DNA of 64,000 nucleotides from Snodgrassella alvi wkB2 (GCF_000600005.1 NZ_CP007446.1:558001-622000); one strand, 5' to 3'; numbered from the stretch's first letter, positions 33,940 through 44,549 are shown. Numbers and translations: made by a program. The notes: generated by a model not told the origin, from the sequence alone.

Positions 33940-34503
33940 TCATTCATATGGTTGTAAATATTGTTTTGGTACGGTTTGAACCAGCCATACTCCATTTTCC
34001 GCCAGATAGAATTGATATCCTGCCTGATACATTATTAAGGCGTGTATTTGCAGCACAATAGGGCTGCCATGACGTGTGCCGACTTTTATCGCAGTATTCA
34101 CATCTGCTGACAGATGTACATAATGGCGGCTCCCTGCGATTAATCCTTGCTGTTTGATTGAATCCATAAATCTTGTGGCTGTACCGTGATATAAAAACTC
34201 TGGCGGTTTTTGCGCATTATGACTGATATGGACCTGATCAGTTGAATATCCTTGTGCTGCACGAATTTTTAAGCCATCTTCAGATATGGTAAATCGTTTT
34301 TTATCACTTGTTTTAACAACCACCTCGATAATATCTCTGGTGAATTGTTCTCCATGCAGGTTTGCCTGTTTGATTAAATATTCTATATTTACCCATCCCT
34401 GCTGATCTAAGGTGATATCTATTGTTTCCGGCTTATGTCTTAAAATATAGCTTAGAAATTTACTGGTTTTGATAATTTTCTCTGACGTTAATTTTGTATT
34501 CAT
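33940..34503 (-). CDS. kptA: RNA 2'-phosphotransferase (Tpt1/KptA)
   Basis: A 187-residue enzyme that removes a 2'-phosphate from RNA using NAD+, giving ADP-ribose 1'',2''-cyclic phosphate. The N-terminal winged helix has LSYILRHKPE with the catalytic Arg, then IRAAQGYS, LYHGTATRF and HYVHLSADVNTAIKVG; together they hold the Arg-His-Arg-Arg set of the family. In bacteria it probably serves RNA repair or detoxification. It stands alone at the edge of the immunity-like array. Confidence 0.93.
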   Translation of the reverse strand: MNTKLTSEKIIKTSKFLSYILRHKPETIDITLDQQGWVNIEYLIKQANLHGEQFTRDIIEVVVKTSDKKRFTISEDGLKIRAAQGYSTDQVHISHNAQKPPEFLYHGTATRFMDSIKQQGLIAGSRHYVHLSADVNTAIKVGTRHGSPIVLQIHALIMYQAGYQFYLAENGVWLVQTVPKQYLQPYE

Positions 34504-34897
34504 ATGTTCTATATTGTATTAATTTGAAACCATAGCTTATTAAGTTAAGTATTAGTTCATTGGTGTTGTGTTGGCTGATTTTAATATAGTGAATGTATAT
34601 TAAAAATGAGGAATAGTATATGTTAAAAATATAAGATTGGTTGAAATATAGTTAGTTATGCTGAAAAATTTATGAAAATTCAGGGCATTAATTTTTACTA
34701 TGAGGTTAACTTAAAGTATTGATGGGTAATGATGCGGTAAAAAATATATGAGGTCAGTAAAATTGTTAATGAAAATGAGTTATTGCGAAACAAATTTTCT
34801 TTTTAAGCTTGGTCTGCGTTGACACAACAGCTACTGGATGGTTTTTTATTGATGATAGTAATTAATTGTTTATCGCTTCAAAGCACGTGGATTTTAT
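34504..34897. other. AT-rich intergenic stretch
   Basis: Nothing recognised. It should hold the kptA promoter near its left end. Confidence 0.5.
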
Positions 34898-34937
34898 AGA
34901 ATCAGGCTGTGGTTATAATATTGCTCAGCCTGATTCT
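34898..34937 (-). terminator. Terminator after the alcohol dehydrogenase gene
   Basis: AGAATCAGGCTG pairs perfectly with CAGCCTGATTCT (12 bp) across a 16-base loop, followed on the minus strand by a short T/A-rich tract. Confidence 0.7.
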
Positions 34938-34948
34938 ATTAGGAAAGA

Positions 34949-35983
34949 TTAAGGTATTAGTACTGCACGGCCATTAATCTGCCCTTTAATCAATTTATCG
35001 TATACTTCCAGAGCCTGTGAAAGGGGGTAGGTGGTGTATTCGATATTTATAATACCTTTTCTTTTCATGTCCAGTACTTCCATCAGTTCAACCCGTGAAC
35101 CCCAATAGGGTGTACAAAGCGATGCTCCCCATGGCTGATTCATGCAGTGCCAGTCGAGTTTGCCGCCACCCAGACCAACTACTGTCCAGTCGCCGTTTAA
35201 TCCGACTGTTTGTGCGCCCAAAGTGAGAGTTGGCTTATTGCCAACAAAATCAAGTACGACTGCACATTTCTTCACACCGGTAATACGGGTAATTTCTTCG
35301 ACAATGCTATCGGTATCGCGGTCGGTACGTATTACATAATCTGCACCATATTTTTTGGCCAGTTCCAGTTTTTCATCATTGATATCACCGGCAATAATGG
35401 TGGCTGAATATAGCTTTTTCAGGATTTGTACAGCCATATGTCCTAAACCACCTATGCCGATTACGAGAACAAAAGCAGACGGTGTTATTTTGCCGGCAGA
35501 ACGTTTAATTGCATGATAGGGAGTTAAGGCTGCATCGGAAAGAGGAGCCACTTCTTCCGGGTGCAGGTCATGCAAAGGTACGAGTAAACGGCTGGATGGA
35601 ACAATCATGTATTCAGCCATGCCACCATTGGTACCCAGTCCACCGCCGAGGATCGGAGATTCCGATTGATGCTCACAGTAGTTTTCCATAGATTGCTGAC
35701 AAGGCTGGCAATGTCCGCAGCCCCATGGTCCGTATACCATGACTGCATCGCCTACTTTAAAATCGGTTACTCCTTCGCCCAGTTCTTCAACCCATCCGGC
35801 ATTTTCATGTCCCAGGGTAAATGCAGGAGCACCTGCAGGGATACCACTTTCGATCAGGTGTATATCTGAGTGGCACACGCCGGCTGCGCCGATTTTAATC
35901 AGCATTTCACCGGCTTTGGGTTTTGGTTTTTCGATTTCATCTATGCGGATATCGTGTTGTGCATGTAATCTGACAGCTTTCAT
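34949..35983 (-). CDS. Zinc-dependent alcohol dehydrogenase
   Basis: A 344-residue medium-chain dehydrogenase that interconverts alcohols and aldehydes with NAD(P). Catalytic zinc ligands lie in AGVCHSDIH and TLGHENAG. The structural zinc has four Cys in CGHCQPCQQSMENYC. The nucleotide-binding loop is VIGIGGLGHMAVQ. It fits the AdhP-like group; substrate is not clear from sequence. Single gene, with its own terminator. Confidence 0.9.
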   Translation of the reverse strand: MKAVRLHAQHDIRIDEIEKPKPKAGEMLIKIGAAGVCHSDIHLIESGIPAGAPAFTLGHENAGWVEELGEGVTDFKVGDAVMVYGPWGCGHCQPCQQSMENYCEHQSESPILGGGLGTNGGMAEYMIVPSSRLLVPLHDLHPEEVAPLSDAALTPYHAIKRSAGKITPSAFVLVIGIGGLGHMAVQILKKLYSATIIAGDINDEKLELAKKYGADYVIRTDRDTDSIVEEITRITGVKKCAVVLDFVGNKPTLTLGAQTVGLNGDWTVVGLGGGKLDWHCMNQPWGASLCTPYWGSRVELMEVLDMKRKGIINIEYTTYPLSQALEVYDKLIKGQINGRAVLIP

Positions 35984-36499
35984 GTTTTTCTCTTTTTCTG
36001 TTGATAAGATAAATATATAAGTTAATAGTTAATCAATTTGTTTAATTTGTGTCAAGTTACTAGTTTTTATTATATATTTTGTTTATTTTAATAGTTCTGT
36101 TTTTTTATGTTATTTTTAAATTAAATTTGTATTTTTCTGCTGATTTATCTGATTTTTTTATTCTGGATTTTGTTTAAATCTATAGTACAAATTTTTAAAA
36201 TGTAAATAAAGCTGTATCAATTAAGATATTTTTGATATATGTCTCCTGATGAGTTTCATCATTGATACTAATCGATAACTGACTGGTGTTATTTATGATG
36301 ATTAATATTTGATAGCTGATTCAAATAGATTTTTTCAGTGTTGGATTTGCAATTTGAAATAGCTGGTTTGCAATAATATTGATTGGGTCGGAAAACCATA
36401 TGTAATAAATGTAATTGATTTGACTCTGGTGTCAGTAAAGCTATAAATCAGTTTGTACATTGGTGTTATGAGGTTGAATTCTGCTATTTTATAAAATGA
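35984..36499. other. AT-rich intergenic stretch
   Basis: It should carry the dehydrogenase promoter at its left end. Nothing else is recognised. Confidence 0.5.
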
Positions 36500-36530
36500 A
36501 ACAGGACGGTTGATTTTTAACCGTCCTGTT
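36500..36530 (-). terminator. Terminator after the ABC permease gene
   Basis: AACAGGACGGTT pairs with AACCGTCCTGTT, 12 bp around a 7-base loop. On the minus strand it is followed by TCATTTTAT. Confidence 0.8.
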
Positions 36531-36556
36531 CTCATGTTGTTGATTTATGTCTAAGC

Positions 36557-37306
36557 TCAGTGCTGATAACCTTTATTGTATTTTTTCTCCAGCCATGAGA
36601 AGAACCAGCTTAAGGCGATGGTCATTATCAGATAGATTATGGCAATGGTGTATAGCGGTGTCTCGTAGTTAAGATAACGTCCGGCTGCTGCGCGGGCAGC
36701 AAAAGCTAGTTCGACTACGGCGATGGCGGATAAAAGTGAGCTGTCTTTAAGTAAGGTAATAAATTCGTTACCAATTGGCGGCAGCATACGGCGGATAGCC
36801 TGTGGCAGAATGACATAGCGCATGGCTTGTGTATAACTCAGACCAAGAGAGCGGGAGGCCTCGAATTGTCCGCGGTCTATTGATTGGATGCCTGCACGGA
36901 AAATCTCGGTAATGTAGGCTCCTGAATTAACTGAAAGTGCAAGTACGCCGGCAATCAGTGCACCGTAGCTGCGGCGCAGTTCGACAGCCAGATCGCCGCT
37001 GATAATCAGACCGTCAGCAGGGTTGATAAGCAGTGGAAACCAGACAAAATACCAGATGAAAATCTGTACAAACAGGGGGGTGCCGCGGAAAATGGTTACA
37101 TAGAGCAGGGAAATCTGGCGCAATGACCATACGAAAGCACGCATGGGCAGCCCGCCTTTTTCAATGCGGATAATGCGTGCAAGGGCAAAAATCAGACCGA
37201 GAAGTGTGCCCATAAATGTGGAAATCAGGGTGACGCCGAGTGTTGTAAGCGCACCGTAATAAAACATTTCACGGTATTCGTAGATGATGTCAAAACGAAA
37301 GGCCAT
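36557..37306 (-). CDS. Amino-acid ABC transporter permease
   Basis: A 249-residue inner-membrane permease of the polar amino-acid uptake family (GlnP/ArtQ-like). The helices include YYGALTTLGVTLISTFMGTL. The ATPase-contact loop EASRSLGLSYTQAMRYVILP, ending PQAIRRMLPPIGNEF, is clear. ATG at 37306 is chosen; an in-frame extension to 37471 adds non-membrane sequence unlike the family. No ATPase or binding-protein gene is adjacent, so the partners are elsewhere. Confidence 0.88.
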   Translation of the reverse strand: MAFRFDIIYEYREMFYYGALTTLGVTLISTFMGTLLGLIFALARIIRIEKGGLPMRAFVWSLRQISLLYVTIFRGTPLFVQIFIWYFVWFPLLINPADGLIISGDLAVELRRSYGALIAGVLALSVNSGAYITEIFRAGIQSIDRGQFEASRSLGLSYTQAMRYVILPQAIRRMLPPIGNEFITLLKDSSLLSAIAVVELAFAARAAAGRYLNYETPLYTIAIIYLIMTIALSWFFSWLEKKYNKGYQH

Positions 37307-37541
37307 TGTGTTACCTAATAAATTTTCTGAGGTGTTGCTGGCTATTGATAGCCTTAGCGTCAGGTTGGCGGCTATTTTAGCAAGAAATAGGGGGATAACT
37401 GTATTAAAATTTGTTTGTTCTTGAGAATAAAGTGGATTTGATGGTTGAAACGGCTGGAAAATCCTGAGCAATTGCGCTGGCTAAGGTTAGCTGAAATGTT
37501 TACAATGATACGTTTTATTATTTGATTTATTCAAGAATTGT

Positions 37542-38471
37542 ATGCGAGTTTGGTTGGGGAGCGGGCAGCAGCCGGATTGGCCGGATGGTACTGCGGTGAC
37601 TATCGGTAATTTTGACGGGGTTCATTGCGGGCACCGGCATATTTTGATGCGTTTGCGTCAGGAAGCCGGACAGCGCGGGCTTAGTTCGGTGGTGATGATG
37701 TTCGAGCCGCAACCACAGGAATTTTTTGCGCAGCAGGCAGGGAAAACTTTGCCGTTTCGTCTGACTCCGCTACGCGATAAGCTGGATCTGCTTGCTGCAA
37801 GCGGCTGTGTTGATGCGGTTTATGTTGTGCGGTTTAATCAGCAGTTTGCAGCTATGCAACCGATGGATTTTATCAGTCAGATGTTGGTCAGGCATTTGCA
37901 CACGCGCTATTTGCTGGTAGGTGATGATTTCCGCTTCGGTACACGGCGCAGCGGTGATTTTACTTTATTGCAGGCGCAGAATGAGTTTGTTACTGAGCAC
38001 ACGCCTTCAATTGTGGTTGAAGATGTGCGCGCATCCAGTACTGCGGTGCGGATGGCACTGGCTTCAGGTAATCTGGCTTATGCACAGTTGTTGCTGGGGC
38101 ACGAGTATACGCTGAGTGGTCGTGTGAAGCACGGGGCTAAACTGGGGCGTGAACTGGGTTGTCCTACTGCTAATGTGCATTTACCGGCTTTGCACTATGC
38201 TCTGAACGGGGTATTTGTGGTCGATGTATCCGGAGCTTTCGGGCGTAAGCGCGGGGTAGCCAGTTTTGGTAAAAACCCGACTGTGTCTTCGGGCAGTTTA
38301 CAAAAGCTTGAAGTGCATATTTTTGATTGTGAAGATGATTTATACGGGCAGCGTTTACAGGTGCATTTTTTGCATAAGCTGCGCGATGAGCTGAAGTTTG
38401 AATCGCTGGCTGCGTTACAGACGCAGATTTTTGCTGATATGGAAGCTGCCCGAATATGGCAGGCTGCCTGA
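37542..38471 (+). CDS. ribF: Bifunctional riboflavin kinase / FAD synthetase
   Basis: A 309-residue enzyme that makes FMN and FAD from riboflavin. The N-terminal adenylyltransferase has TIGNFDGVHCGHRHIL and GDDFRFGTRRSGDF. The C-terminal kinase has VKHGAKLGRELGCPTANVHL. It stands just before ileS, as in many beta- and gammaproteobacteria (ribF-ileS-lspA-ispH). The stop region overlaps a candidate DNA uptake sequence. Confidence 0.95.
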   Translation: MRVWLGSGQQPDWPDGTAVTIGNFDGVHCGHRHILMRLRQEAGQRGLSSVVMMFEPQPQEFFAQQAGKTLPFRLTPLRDKLDLLAASGCVDAVYVVRFNQQFAAMQPMDFISQMLVRHLHTRYLLVGDDFRFGTRRSGDFTLLQAQNEFVTEHTPSIVVEDVRASSTAVRMALASGNLAYAQLLLGHEYTLSGRVKHGAKLGRELGCPTANVHLPALHYALNGVFVVDVSGAFGRKRGVASFGKNPTVSSGSLQKLEVHIFDCEDDLYGQRLQVHFLHKLRDELKFESLAALQTQIFADMEAARIWQAA

Positions 38472-38472
38472 A
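38461..38472 (+). other. Candidate DNA uptake sequence
   Basis: AGGCTGCCTGAA matches the AG-simDUS dialect known in the Neisseriaceae. It spans the last codons and stop of ribF, a usual place for such sites. A weaker copy (TTCAGGCAGGCT, one mismatch in the reverse complement) lies at 44972-44983 and a partial one, AGGCTGCCTACA, in fetA near 43500. Confidence 0.55.
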
Positions 38473-38561
38473 TAGCAGGATTATGTTCGGGTGGCCGTAA
38501 AATTTATTGAACTGAATTTATTCTGAATATTAAAAGTTAAATATATTTTAAAGAGAAAGTC

Positions 38562-41348
38562 ATGACTGACTATAGTAAAACAGTAAATTTATTGGATACG
38601 CCGTTTCCAATGCGCGGTAATCTGGCCAAGCGTGAAGGCGGCTGGCTGAAATCTTGGTATGAACAGAAGCGTTATCAGAAACTGCGTAAATTGGCAGCGG
38701 GAAGACCTAAGTTTATTCTGCATGATGGTCCTCCATATGCAAATGGTGATATTCATATCGGCCATGCTGTAAATAAGGTATTGAAGGATATTATTATCCG
38801 GAGTAAGACGCTGGCTGGTTTTGATGCACCATATGTTCCGGGCTGGGATTGTCACGGTTTGCCGATTGAGCTGATGGTGGAGAAAAAGCACGGCAAGAAT
38901 ATTCCGGCTGCAAAATTCCGCGAGTTATGCCGGGAATATGCACGGGAACAGATTGAACGGCAGAAAAAAGATTTTATGCGTCTGGGTGTACTGGGTGACT
39001 GGGAACATCCATATCTGACTATGGACTATCAAACTGAGGCAGATATTGTGCGTACGCTGGGACGAATTCAGCAGGGCGGTTATTTGTATCGTGGTGAGAA
39101 GCCGGTACAGTTCTGTCTGGATTGCGGCTCTTCGCTGGCAGAAGCAGAGGTAGAGTATAAGGATAAGGTTTCTTATGCGATTGATGTGGCTTATCAGTTT
39201 AAAGATAATGCTGCTGTGGCGAAAGCTTTCGGATTGAATGAGCTGCCGGGTGAGGTATATGGTGTTATCTGGACAACAACTCCGTGGACTTTGCCGGCCA
39301 GTCAGGCAATTTGTGTTGGACCTGAAGTGGTTTATCAGTTGATTGATACGCCTAAAGGTAAGCTGGTGCTGGCTAAAGAGCTGGCTGAGGCGGCTTTAGC
39401 CCGGTTTGGTTTTGGTGCGGATGATACGGCGGTACTGGCTGAAACAGCTGGCCGGCAACTGGAAAATCTGCATTTAAATCATCCGTTTCTGGATAGAGAT
39501 ATTCTGGTATTACTGGGTGACCATGTTACTACCGAAGCTGGTACTGGTATGGTACATACTGCTCCGGCACATGGTCTGGATGATTATTTTGCCTGTCTGC
39601 GCTATGGGATTAAGTTGTATAACCCGGTAAATGCTGAAGGGCGCTATATCAGTGATGTGCCACGGTTAGCCGGTATGACAGTCTGGGAAGGTAACCCGGT
39701 GGTAATCGACTGGGTTGCGGAAGAAGGTAAGTTACTCTCTAATGGCAAAATTACCCATAGTTATGCACATTGCTGGCGCCATAAAACACCATTGATTTAC
39801 CGGGCAACCGGTCAGTGGTTTATCGGTATGGATAAGGAAGGTACCGATGGTAAAACATTGCGCAATAAGGCTATGAATGCTGTTGATGTTACTGAATTTT
39901 TCCCTGCATGGGGACGTGCGCGTCTGGAGGCAATGATTGAAGGGCGTCCGGACTGGGTGGTTTCCCGCCAGCGTTACTGGGGTACTCCGATGGCGTTTTT
40001 TGCGCATAAGGAAACCGGTCAGTTGCATCCGCGTTCGGCTGAGTTACTGGAAGAGGTAGCTAAGCGGATTGAGCAGCACGGAATTGAAGCCTGGTTTGCA
40101 TTGGATAAGCATGAGCTGTTAGGGGCTGATGCAGATGAATATGAAAAGCTGCCGGATACGCTGGATGTCTGGTTTGATTCGGGCAGTACGCATTATGCAG
40201 TATTGCGTCAGCGCCCTGAACTGGCATGGCCGGCTGATTTGTATCTGGAAGGTTCGGATCAGCATCGCGGCTGGTTTCAGTCTTCATTGCTGACAGCTTG
40301 TGCAACGGTTGGCAGTGCTCCTTATAAACAGTTGCTGACGCATGGTTTTGTGGTGGACGGTAATGGACAGAAGATGTCCAAATCTGTTGGGAATGTGGTT
40401 GCACCACAAAAGGTCAATGACAGTCTGGGTGCTGATATTCTGCGCCTGTGGGTGGCTTCTACCGATTACTCCGGTGAACTGGCCATTTCTGATGAAATTC
40501 TGAAACGGGTTTCTGAAAGCTACCGTCGTTTGCGCAATACGCTGCGTTTTTTGCTGGCCAATCTGAGTGATTTTAATCCGGAAACGGATGCAGTGGCGAT
40601 TTCAGATATGCTTGAGCTGGATCGCTATGCTCTGGTATTGGCTCAGCAGTTGCAGGAGCGCGTAGCCAATGATCACTTTACCCGTTATGCATTCCATTTT
40701 GCGGTACAGGATATTGTGCATTTCTGTTCGGAAGATATGGGTGCTTTCTATCTGGATATTCTGAAAGACCGTCTGTATACAATGCAGGCAGACAGCCATG
40801 GCCGTCGGAGTGCACAAACTGCGCTTTATCATATTACGCGTAATCTGGTGTTGCTGCTGAGTCCGATTCTGTGCTTTACGGCTGAAGAAGCCTGGGCTGT
40901 TTTAACAGGTAATGATGAGGATAGTGTGCTGTATCATACTGCACATGTGTTCCCGTCTATGGCTGAGGTGGAATTAGCCGGTCTGGCACAGAAATGGCAG
41001 GCAATCCGTGCAGTAAGAGATACTGTTAATGCGGCGATTGAGCCTTTGCGTGCTGATAAGAATGTTGGTTCGTCATTGCAGGCAGATGTGGCTATTCGAG
41101 TACCGGCGGATATTCTGCCTTTTGTTACGGCAATTGGTGATGAGTTGCGCTTCGTGCTGATGGTTGCCAAGGTTACTGTTGAGCAGGGTGATGAGCTGTC
41201 GGCTACGGTCACTGTTGATCAGGGTACTAAGTGTGAACGTTGCTGGCATTATACAAATGATGTGGGTTCTGACTCGTTACACCCGACAATCTGCGGTCGT
41301 TGTGCACTTAATATCGACGGTGCCGGTGAACAGCGGTTATATGCTTGA
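38562..41348 (+). CDS. ileS: Isoleucyl-tRNA synthetase
   Basis: A 928-residue class I synthetase that charges tRNA-Ile and edits valine. HIGH at residues 65-68 (ANGDIHIGH), KMSKS at 604-608 ([10 protein letters not shown]), and an editing domain between. The C-terminal zinc site has Cys pairs 891/894 (CERC) and 911/914 (CGRC). An AAAGAGAAAG ribosome site precedes ATG 38562. Full length for the bacterial type. Confidence 0.98.
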   Translation: MTDYSKTVNLLDTPFPMRGNLAKREGGWLKSWYEQKRYQKLRKLAAGRPKFILHDGPPYANGDIHIGHAVNKVLKDIIIRSKTLAGFDAPYVPGWDCHGLPIELMVEKKHGKNIPAAKFRELCREYAREQIERQKKDFMRLGVLGDWEHPYLTMDYQTEADIVRTLGRIQQGGYLYRGEKPVQFCLDCGSSLAEAEVEYKDKVSYAIDVAYQFKDNAAVAKAFGLNELPGEVYGVIWTTTPWTLPASQAICVGPEVVYQLIDTPKGKLVLAKELAEAALARFGFGADDTAVLAETAGRQLENLHLNHPFLDRDILVLLGDHVTTEAGTGMVHTAPAHGLDDYFACLRYGIKLYNPVNAEGRYISDVPRLAGMTVWEGNPVVIDWVAEEGKLLSNGKITHSYAHCWRHKTPLIYRATGQWFIGMDKEGTDGKTLRNKAMNAVDVTEFFPAWGRARLEAMIEGRPDWVVSRQRYWGTPMAFFAHKETGQLHPRSAELLEEVAKRIEQHGIEAWFALDKHELLGADADEYEKLPDTLDVWFDSGSTHYAVLRQRPELAWPADLYLEGSDQHRGWFQSSLLTACATVGSAPYKQLLTHGFVVDGNGQKMSKSVGNVVAPQKVNDSLGADILRLWVASTDYSGELAISDEILKRVSESYRRLRNTLRFLLANLSDFNPETDAVAISDMLELDRYALVLAQQLQERVANDHFTRYAFHFAVQDIVHFCSEDMGAFYLDILKDRLYTMQADSHGRRSAQTALYHITRNLVLLLSPILCFTAEEAWAVLTGNDEDSVLYHTAHVFPSMAEVELAGLAQKWQAIRAVRDTVNAAIEPLRADKNVGSSLQADVAIRVPADILPFVTAIGDELRFVLMVAKVTVEQGDELSATVTVDQGTKCERCWHYTNDVGSDSLHPTICGRCALNIDGAGEQRLYA

Positions 41349-41401
41349 TGCGGGTTAATGATTTTAATATTGCCGGTTATTTTGGCATGATTTGAATGAT
41401 T

Positions 41402-41443
41402 CAGGCGTAATTGGTTTGGCCGGTTACGCCTGTTTGTTTTTTA
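41402..41443 (+). terminator. Hairpin between ileS and lspA
   Basis: CAGGCGTAA pairs with TTACGCCTG (9 bp), followed by TTTGTTTTTT. It may reduce read-through into lspA. Confidence 0.75.
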
Positions 41444-41452
41444 GGGAAGGTT

Positions 41453-41938
41453 ATGCTGAGTAAAAAATTGTTTTTATATGGTGCAATTATTATTGCGGGG
41501 CTGATAGCTGATCAGTTAACGAAATATCTGGTTTTATGCCATATTCAATATCTGGAAAGAATTACGGTAATACCGGGTTTTTTTGATCTCACACTGACAT
41601 ATAACCCCGGCGCGGCGTTCAGTTTTCTTGCAGATGCCGGAGGCTGGCAAAAATTCTTTTTTATGGGACTGGCTCTGGTGATTTGTGTTTATCTGTTACG
41701 TGCAATTATCCGTGATGAATTCGCAAAGCTGGGTAAAGTTGCTGCAGCCATGATTATAGGAGGGGCCGCAGGTAATGTAATAGACCGGCTGGTGCACGGG
41801 CATGTGGTTGATTTTCTATTGTTCTACTACCATAATTGGTTTTATCCGGCATTTAATGTTGCTGATAGCCTGATTTGTGTCGGTGCGGTGTTGCTGGTGC
41901 TGGAAAGTATTTTCCATCAGAAGAAAAAGGCGGTCTGA
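41453..41938 (+). CDS. lspA: Signal peptidase II
   Basis: A 161-residue membrane aspartyl protease that removes signal peptides from lipoproteins. ATG 41453 follows AGGGAAGG; an upstream in-frame start at 41411 is rejected. Family motifs: DQLTKYLV, TLTYNPGAAFSFL, GGAAGNVIDRLVHGHVVDF with the first catalytic Asp, and FNVADSLI with the second. Confidence 0.95.
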   Translation: MLSKKLFLYGAIIIAGLIADQLTKYLVLCHIQYLERITVIPGFFDLTLTYNPGAAFSFLADAGGWQKFFFMGLALVICVYLLRAIIRDEFAKLGKVAAAMIIGGAAGNVIDRLVHGHVVDFLLFYYHNWFYPAFNVADSLICVGAVLLVLESIFHQKKKAV

Positions 41939-41981
41939 TTGATTCGTCTGTGATGAATTCAGCCAGGTAACGGGATGTTTA

Positions 41982-42923
41982 ATGAGTGACAAAAAGATTT
42001 TACTGGCCAATCCGCGTGGATTCTGTGCCGGTGTAGACCGTGCTATCAGTATTGTAGAACGGGCACTGGAAGAGTATGGTGCTCCGATTTATGTACGGCA
42101 TGAAGTAGTACACAATAAGTTTGTGGTTGATAATTTGCGCAATAAGGGTGCGGTATTTATCGAAAATCTAGATGATGTGCCTCCTGATGCGACGCTGATT
42201 TATTCTGCTCATGGTGTATCTCAGGCTGTACAGCAGGAAGCAGTTGCACGCGGCTTTCGTATTTTTGATGCTACGTGTCCTCTGGTAACTAAGGTTCACC
42301 GACAGGTATCTCGGCTGGATGAACAGGGTTATCAGATTATTATGATTGGTCATAAAGGCCATCCTGAAGTTGAAGGAACGATGGGGCAATTGCCACCGGG
42401 TGTGATGTTGCTGGTGGAAACAGTTGCTGATGTGGCAAGTTTACAGGTCCGCAATGAAGAAAAGCTGGCGCATGTGAGCCAGACAACGCTTTCGGTTGAT
42501 GAAACCAGCGGTATTATTGCCGCTTTAAAACAGCGTTTTCCTCACATTAAAAGTCCGCATAAAGAGGATATTTGTTATGCAACCACCAATCGTCAGGATG
42601 CAGTGAAAAAACTGGCTGCTACCTGTGATGTGGTGATTGTGGTGGGATCTCCTAATAGTTCGAACAGTAATCGTTTGCGTGAAGTGGCAGCATTATTGGG
42701 TGTTGATGCCTATATGGTTGACAATGCCGGCTGTCTGCAAACACGGTGGTTCAGTGGTAAGCATCAGGTTGGTATTACAGCCGGTGCTTCAGCACCTGAG
42801 GTACTGGTGAATGATGTTGTACAAACTATTGTTTCCTGGGGATACCCGACAGTTACCGAAGGTGCTGGTGTGGAGGAAAATATTATGTTTGTTCTACCGA
42901 AAGAACTGCGTGGCTCATCATGA
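41982..42923 (+). CDS. ispH: 4-hydroxy-3-methylbut-2-enyl diphosphate reductase
   Basis: A 313-residue [4Fe-4S] enzyme, the last step of the MEP isoprenoid pathway. The cluster Cys residues lie in [23 protein letters not shown] and in the later Cys stretch near NAGCLQTRW. Family motifs include [32 protein letters not shown] and [13 protein letters not shown]. It overlaps fetA by ATGA, tying isoprenoid synthesis to an iron exporter in one transcript. Confidence 0.96.
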   Translation: MSDKKILLANPRGFCAGVDRAISIVERALEEYGAPIYVRHEVVHNKFVVDNLRNKGAVFIENLDDVPPDATLIYSAHGVSQAVQQEAVARGFRIFDATCPLVTKVHRQVSRLDEQGYQIIMIGHKGHPEVEGTMGQLPPGVMLLVETVADVASLQVRNEEKLAHVSQTTLSVDETSGIIAALKQRFPHIKSPHKEDICYATTNRQDAVKKLAATCDVVIVVGSPNSSNSNRLREVAALLGVDAYMVDNAGCLQTRWFSGKHQVGITAGASAPEVLVNDVVQTIVSWGYPTVTEGAGVEENIMFVLPKELRGSS

Positions 42924-43636
42924 ATACGCCGATTTTATCCGGTGAGGGTGTGTGTCAGCGTGCCCATGATGATGGCAGGATGTTATTACAGGATATCGAT
43001 TTTCAGCTCTGGGCTGGTGCGCGTGTGGCAATCAGCGGTGCATCCGGGGCAGGAAAATCGGTTTTTTTACGTACGATTTCTCTGCTGGATTTACCAGCTT
43101 CGGGCACGCTGTATTGTCATAATCAGCCGGTTCGTCTGAATGCACACTGTATTGCACAGCATCGCAGCCAGATCGCTTACGTACGGCAGCAGGCGGTGCT
43201 TGTTCCGGGTACAGTGCGTGATAATCTGTTTTTACCTTTTACTTTGCATCATTATCAGCATAAAAAATTTCAGCCAGATAATGTACAGCGGGTGTTAGAA
43301 AGTATGGGTAAAGATGGTAATTTTCTGGAACGGGATGCAACGGATTTATCCGGAGGAGAGGCTCAGCTGGTGTGTCTGTTGCGTATATTGCAATTAAATC
43401 CGCCGGTTTTGCTGCTGGATGAGCCAACGGCTTCTCTGGATGAAGATTCGGCACAGGCCGTACAAAAGCTGGTCGGTCAATGGCAGGAAGATAATCCTCA
43501 GGCTGCCTACATTTGGATTTCACATAGTGAGCAGCAGATTAATCAGGTAGGTGATGAAATCTGGTATCTAGATGCCGGCCGGATTACTCACACCAGAAAA
43601 TCAACACGGGCGGGAGGCAATAATGCAGGGAACTAA
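42920..43636 (+). CDS. fetA: Iron-export ABC transporter ATPase (FetA-like)
   Basis: A 238-residue ATPase: Walker [10 protein letters not shown], signature [13 protein letters not shown], Walker [16 protein letters not shown], switch His in WISHSEQQ. With the next gene it forms the FetAB/YbbLM type exporter, which in E. coli lowers free iron under peroxide stress. The ATGA overlap with ispH and the 14-base overlap with fetB indicate tight coupling. Confidence 0.85.
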   Translation: MNTPILSGEGVCQRAHDDGRMLLQDIDFQLWAGARVAISGASGAGKSVFLRTISLLDLPASGTLYCHNQPVRLNAHCIAQHRSQIAYVRQQAVLVPGTVRDNLFLPFTLHHYQHKKFQPDNVQRVLESMGKDGNFLERDATDLSGGEAQLVCLLRILQLNPPVLLLDEPTASLDEDSAQAVQKLVGQWQEDNPQAAYIWISHSEQQINQVGDEIWYLDAGRITHTRKSTRAGGNNAGN

Positions 43637-44432
43637 TTATATTAGTGTTGCAGAACTGGCTCTGGCTTCATTGCTGATTCTGGTGAGTGCCGGTGTTTCA
43701 TTATGGCTGAAGCTTGGATTGACAAAACGTATTCTGATTTCAGCAGTTCGGGCTATTGTGCAGCTGTCCGTTGTGGGTTTGTTATTAAAATGGATATTTG
43801 CCTCTAATCAATGGTACTGGGTACTGTTGATTATTGTTGTTATGACTGTGATTGCCGGTTTTTCTGCGCGTTCACGGGGCAGTTATGTATATCGTGGTCT
43901 GACCCGTGATGCTTTATCATCTGTATGGCTGGCTTCGTGGTTAAGTGCTGCTGTGGGATTATATGCGGTACTGCATATCCGCCCATGGTATTCACCGCAG
44001 TATGTGATTCCCCTTCTGGGGATGGTATTGGGTAATTGTCTGACAGCTGTAGCATTGTGTCTGGACCGTTTAACACAGGATTTACGTCAGCAGCAGGCTC
44101 GTGTAGAAGTGATGCTGTCTATGGGCGCTACTGGCTGGGAGGCTTATCGGGATACTGCGCGAGCAGCGGTAGTAGCAGGGATGTTACCAACAATTAATCA
44201 GTTGAGTGTAGTGGGGTTGGTAAGCTTGCCGGGTATGATTACCGGGCAGATTCTGGCTGGTGCCTCTCCTGATCAGGCAATCAGATTTCAGCTATTCACT
44301 ATGTTTCTGATTTGTGCCGGTTCTGCCGGTGGTTGCTTATTATGTGCGGTTTTTGTTTACCGGCATGTATTTAATCGCTGCTGGCAATTTTGCAGCTGGC
44401 GCTTGCGACGCAGAAAAACTGATAAGATTTAG
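43623..44432 (+). CDS. fetB: Iron-export ABC transporter permease (FetB-like)
   Basis: A 269-residue membrane protein from ATG 43623. Family motifs: RAIVQLSVVGLLLKWIF, PLLGMVLGNCLTAVALCLDR, VEVMLSMGATGWEA, INQLSVVGLVSLPGMITGQI and GASPDQAIRFQLFTMFLI, all of the YbbM/FetB family. The upstream in-frame start at 43572 lies within fetA and is not used. A strong terminator follows. Confidence 0.88.
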   Translation: MQGTNYISVAELALASLLILVSAGVSLWLKLGLTKRILISAVRAIVQLSVVGLLLKWIFASNQWYWVLLIIVVMTVIAGFSARSRGSYVYRGLTRDALSSVWLASWLSAAVGLYAVLHIRPWYSPQYVIPLLGMVLGNCLTAVALCLDRLTQDLRQQQARVEVMLSMGATGWEAYRDTARAAVVAGMLPTINQLSVVGLVSLPGMITGQILAGASPDQAIRFQLFTMFLICAGSAGGCLLCAVFVYRHVFNRCWQFCSWRLRRRKTDKI

Positions 44433-44450
44433 TGATTTAATTTATATATT

Positions 44451-44492
44451 AAACAAACCGGTTGCCTATAGAAGTCGGCAACCGGTTTGTTT
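44451..44492. terminator. Bidirectional terminator between fetB and iscX
   Basis: AAACAAACCGGTTGCC pairs perfectly with GGCAACCGGTTTGTTT, a 16-bp stem. Its A-rich start and T-rich end let it act for fetB on the plus strand and for the isc operon on the minus strand. Confidence 0.88.
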
Positions 44493-44549
44493 CAGTTATA
44501 AGCCGGACATCATCTGTTCGGATATTCTGATAAGTTTAGATGACTAAAT

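Noticed and set aside
35142-35339. Small plus-strand reading frames inside the alcohol dehydrogenase gene
   Set aside because: They overlap a clear full-length enzyme on the other strand and have no ribosome sites or family features.
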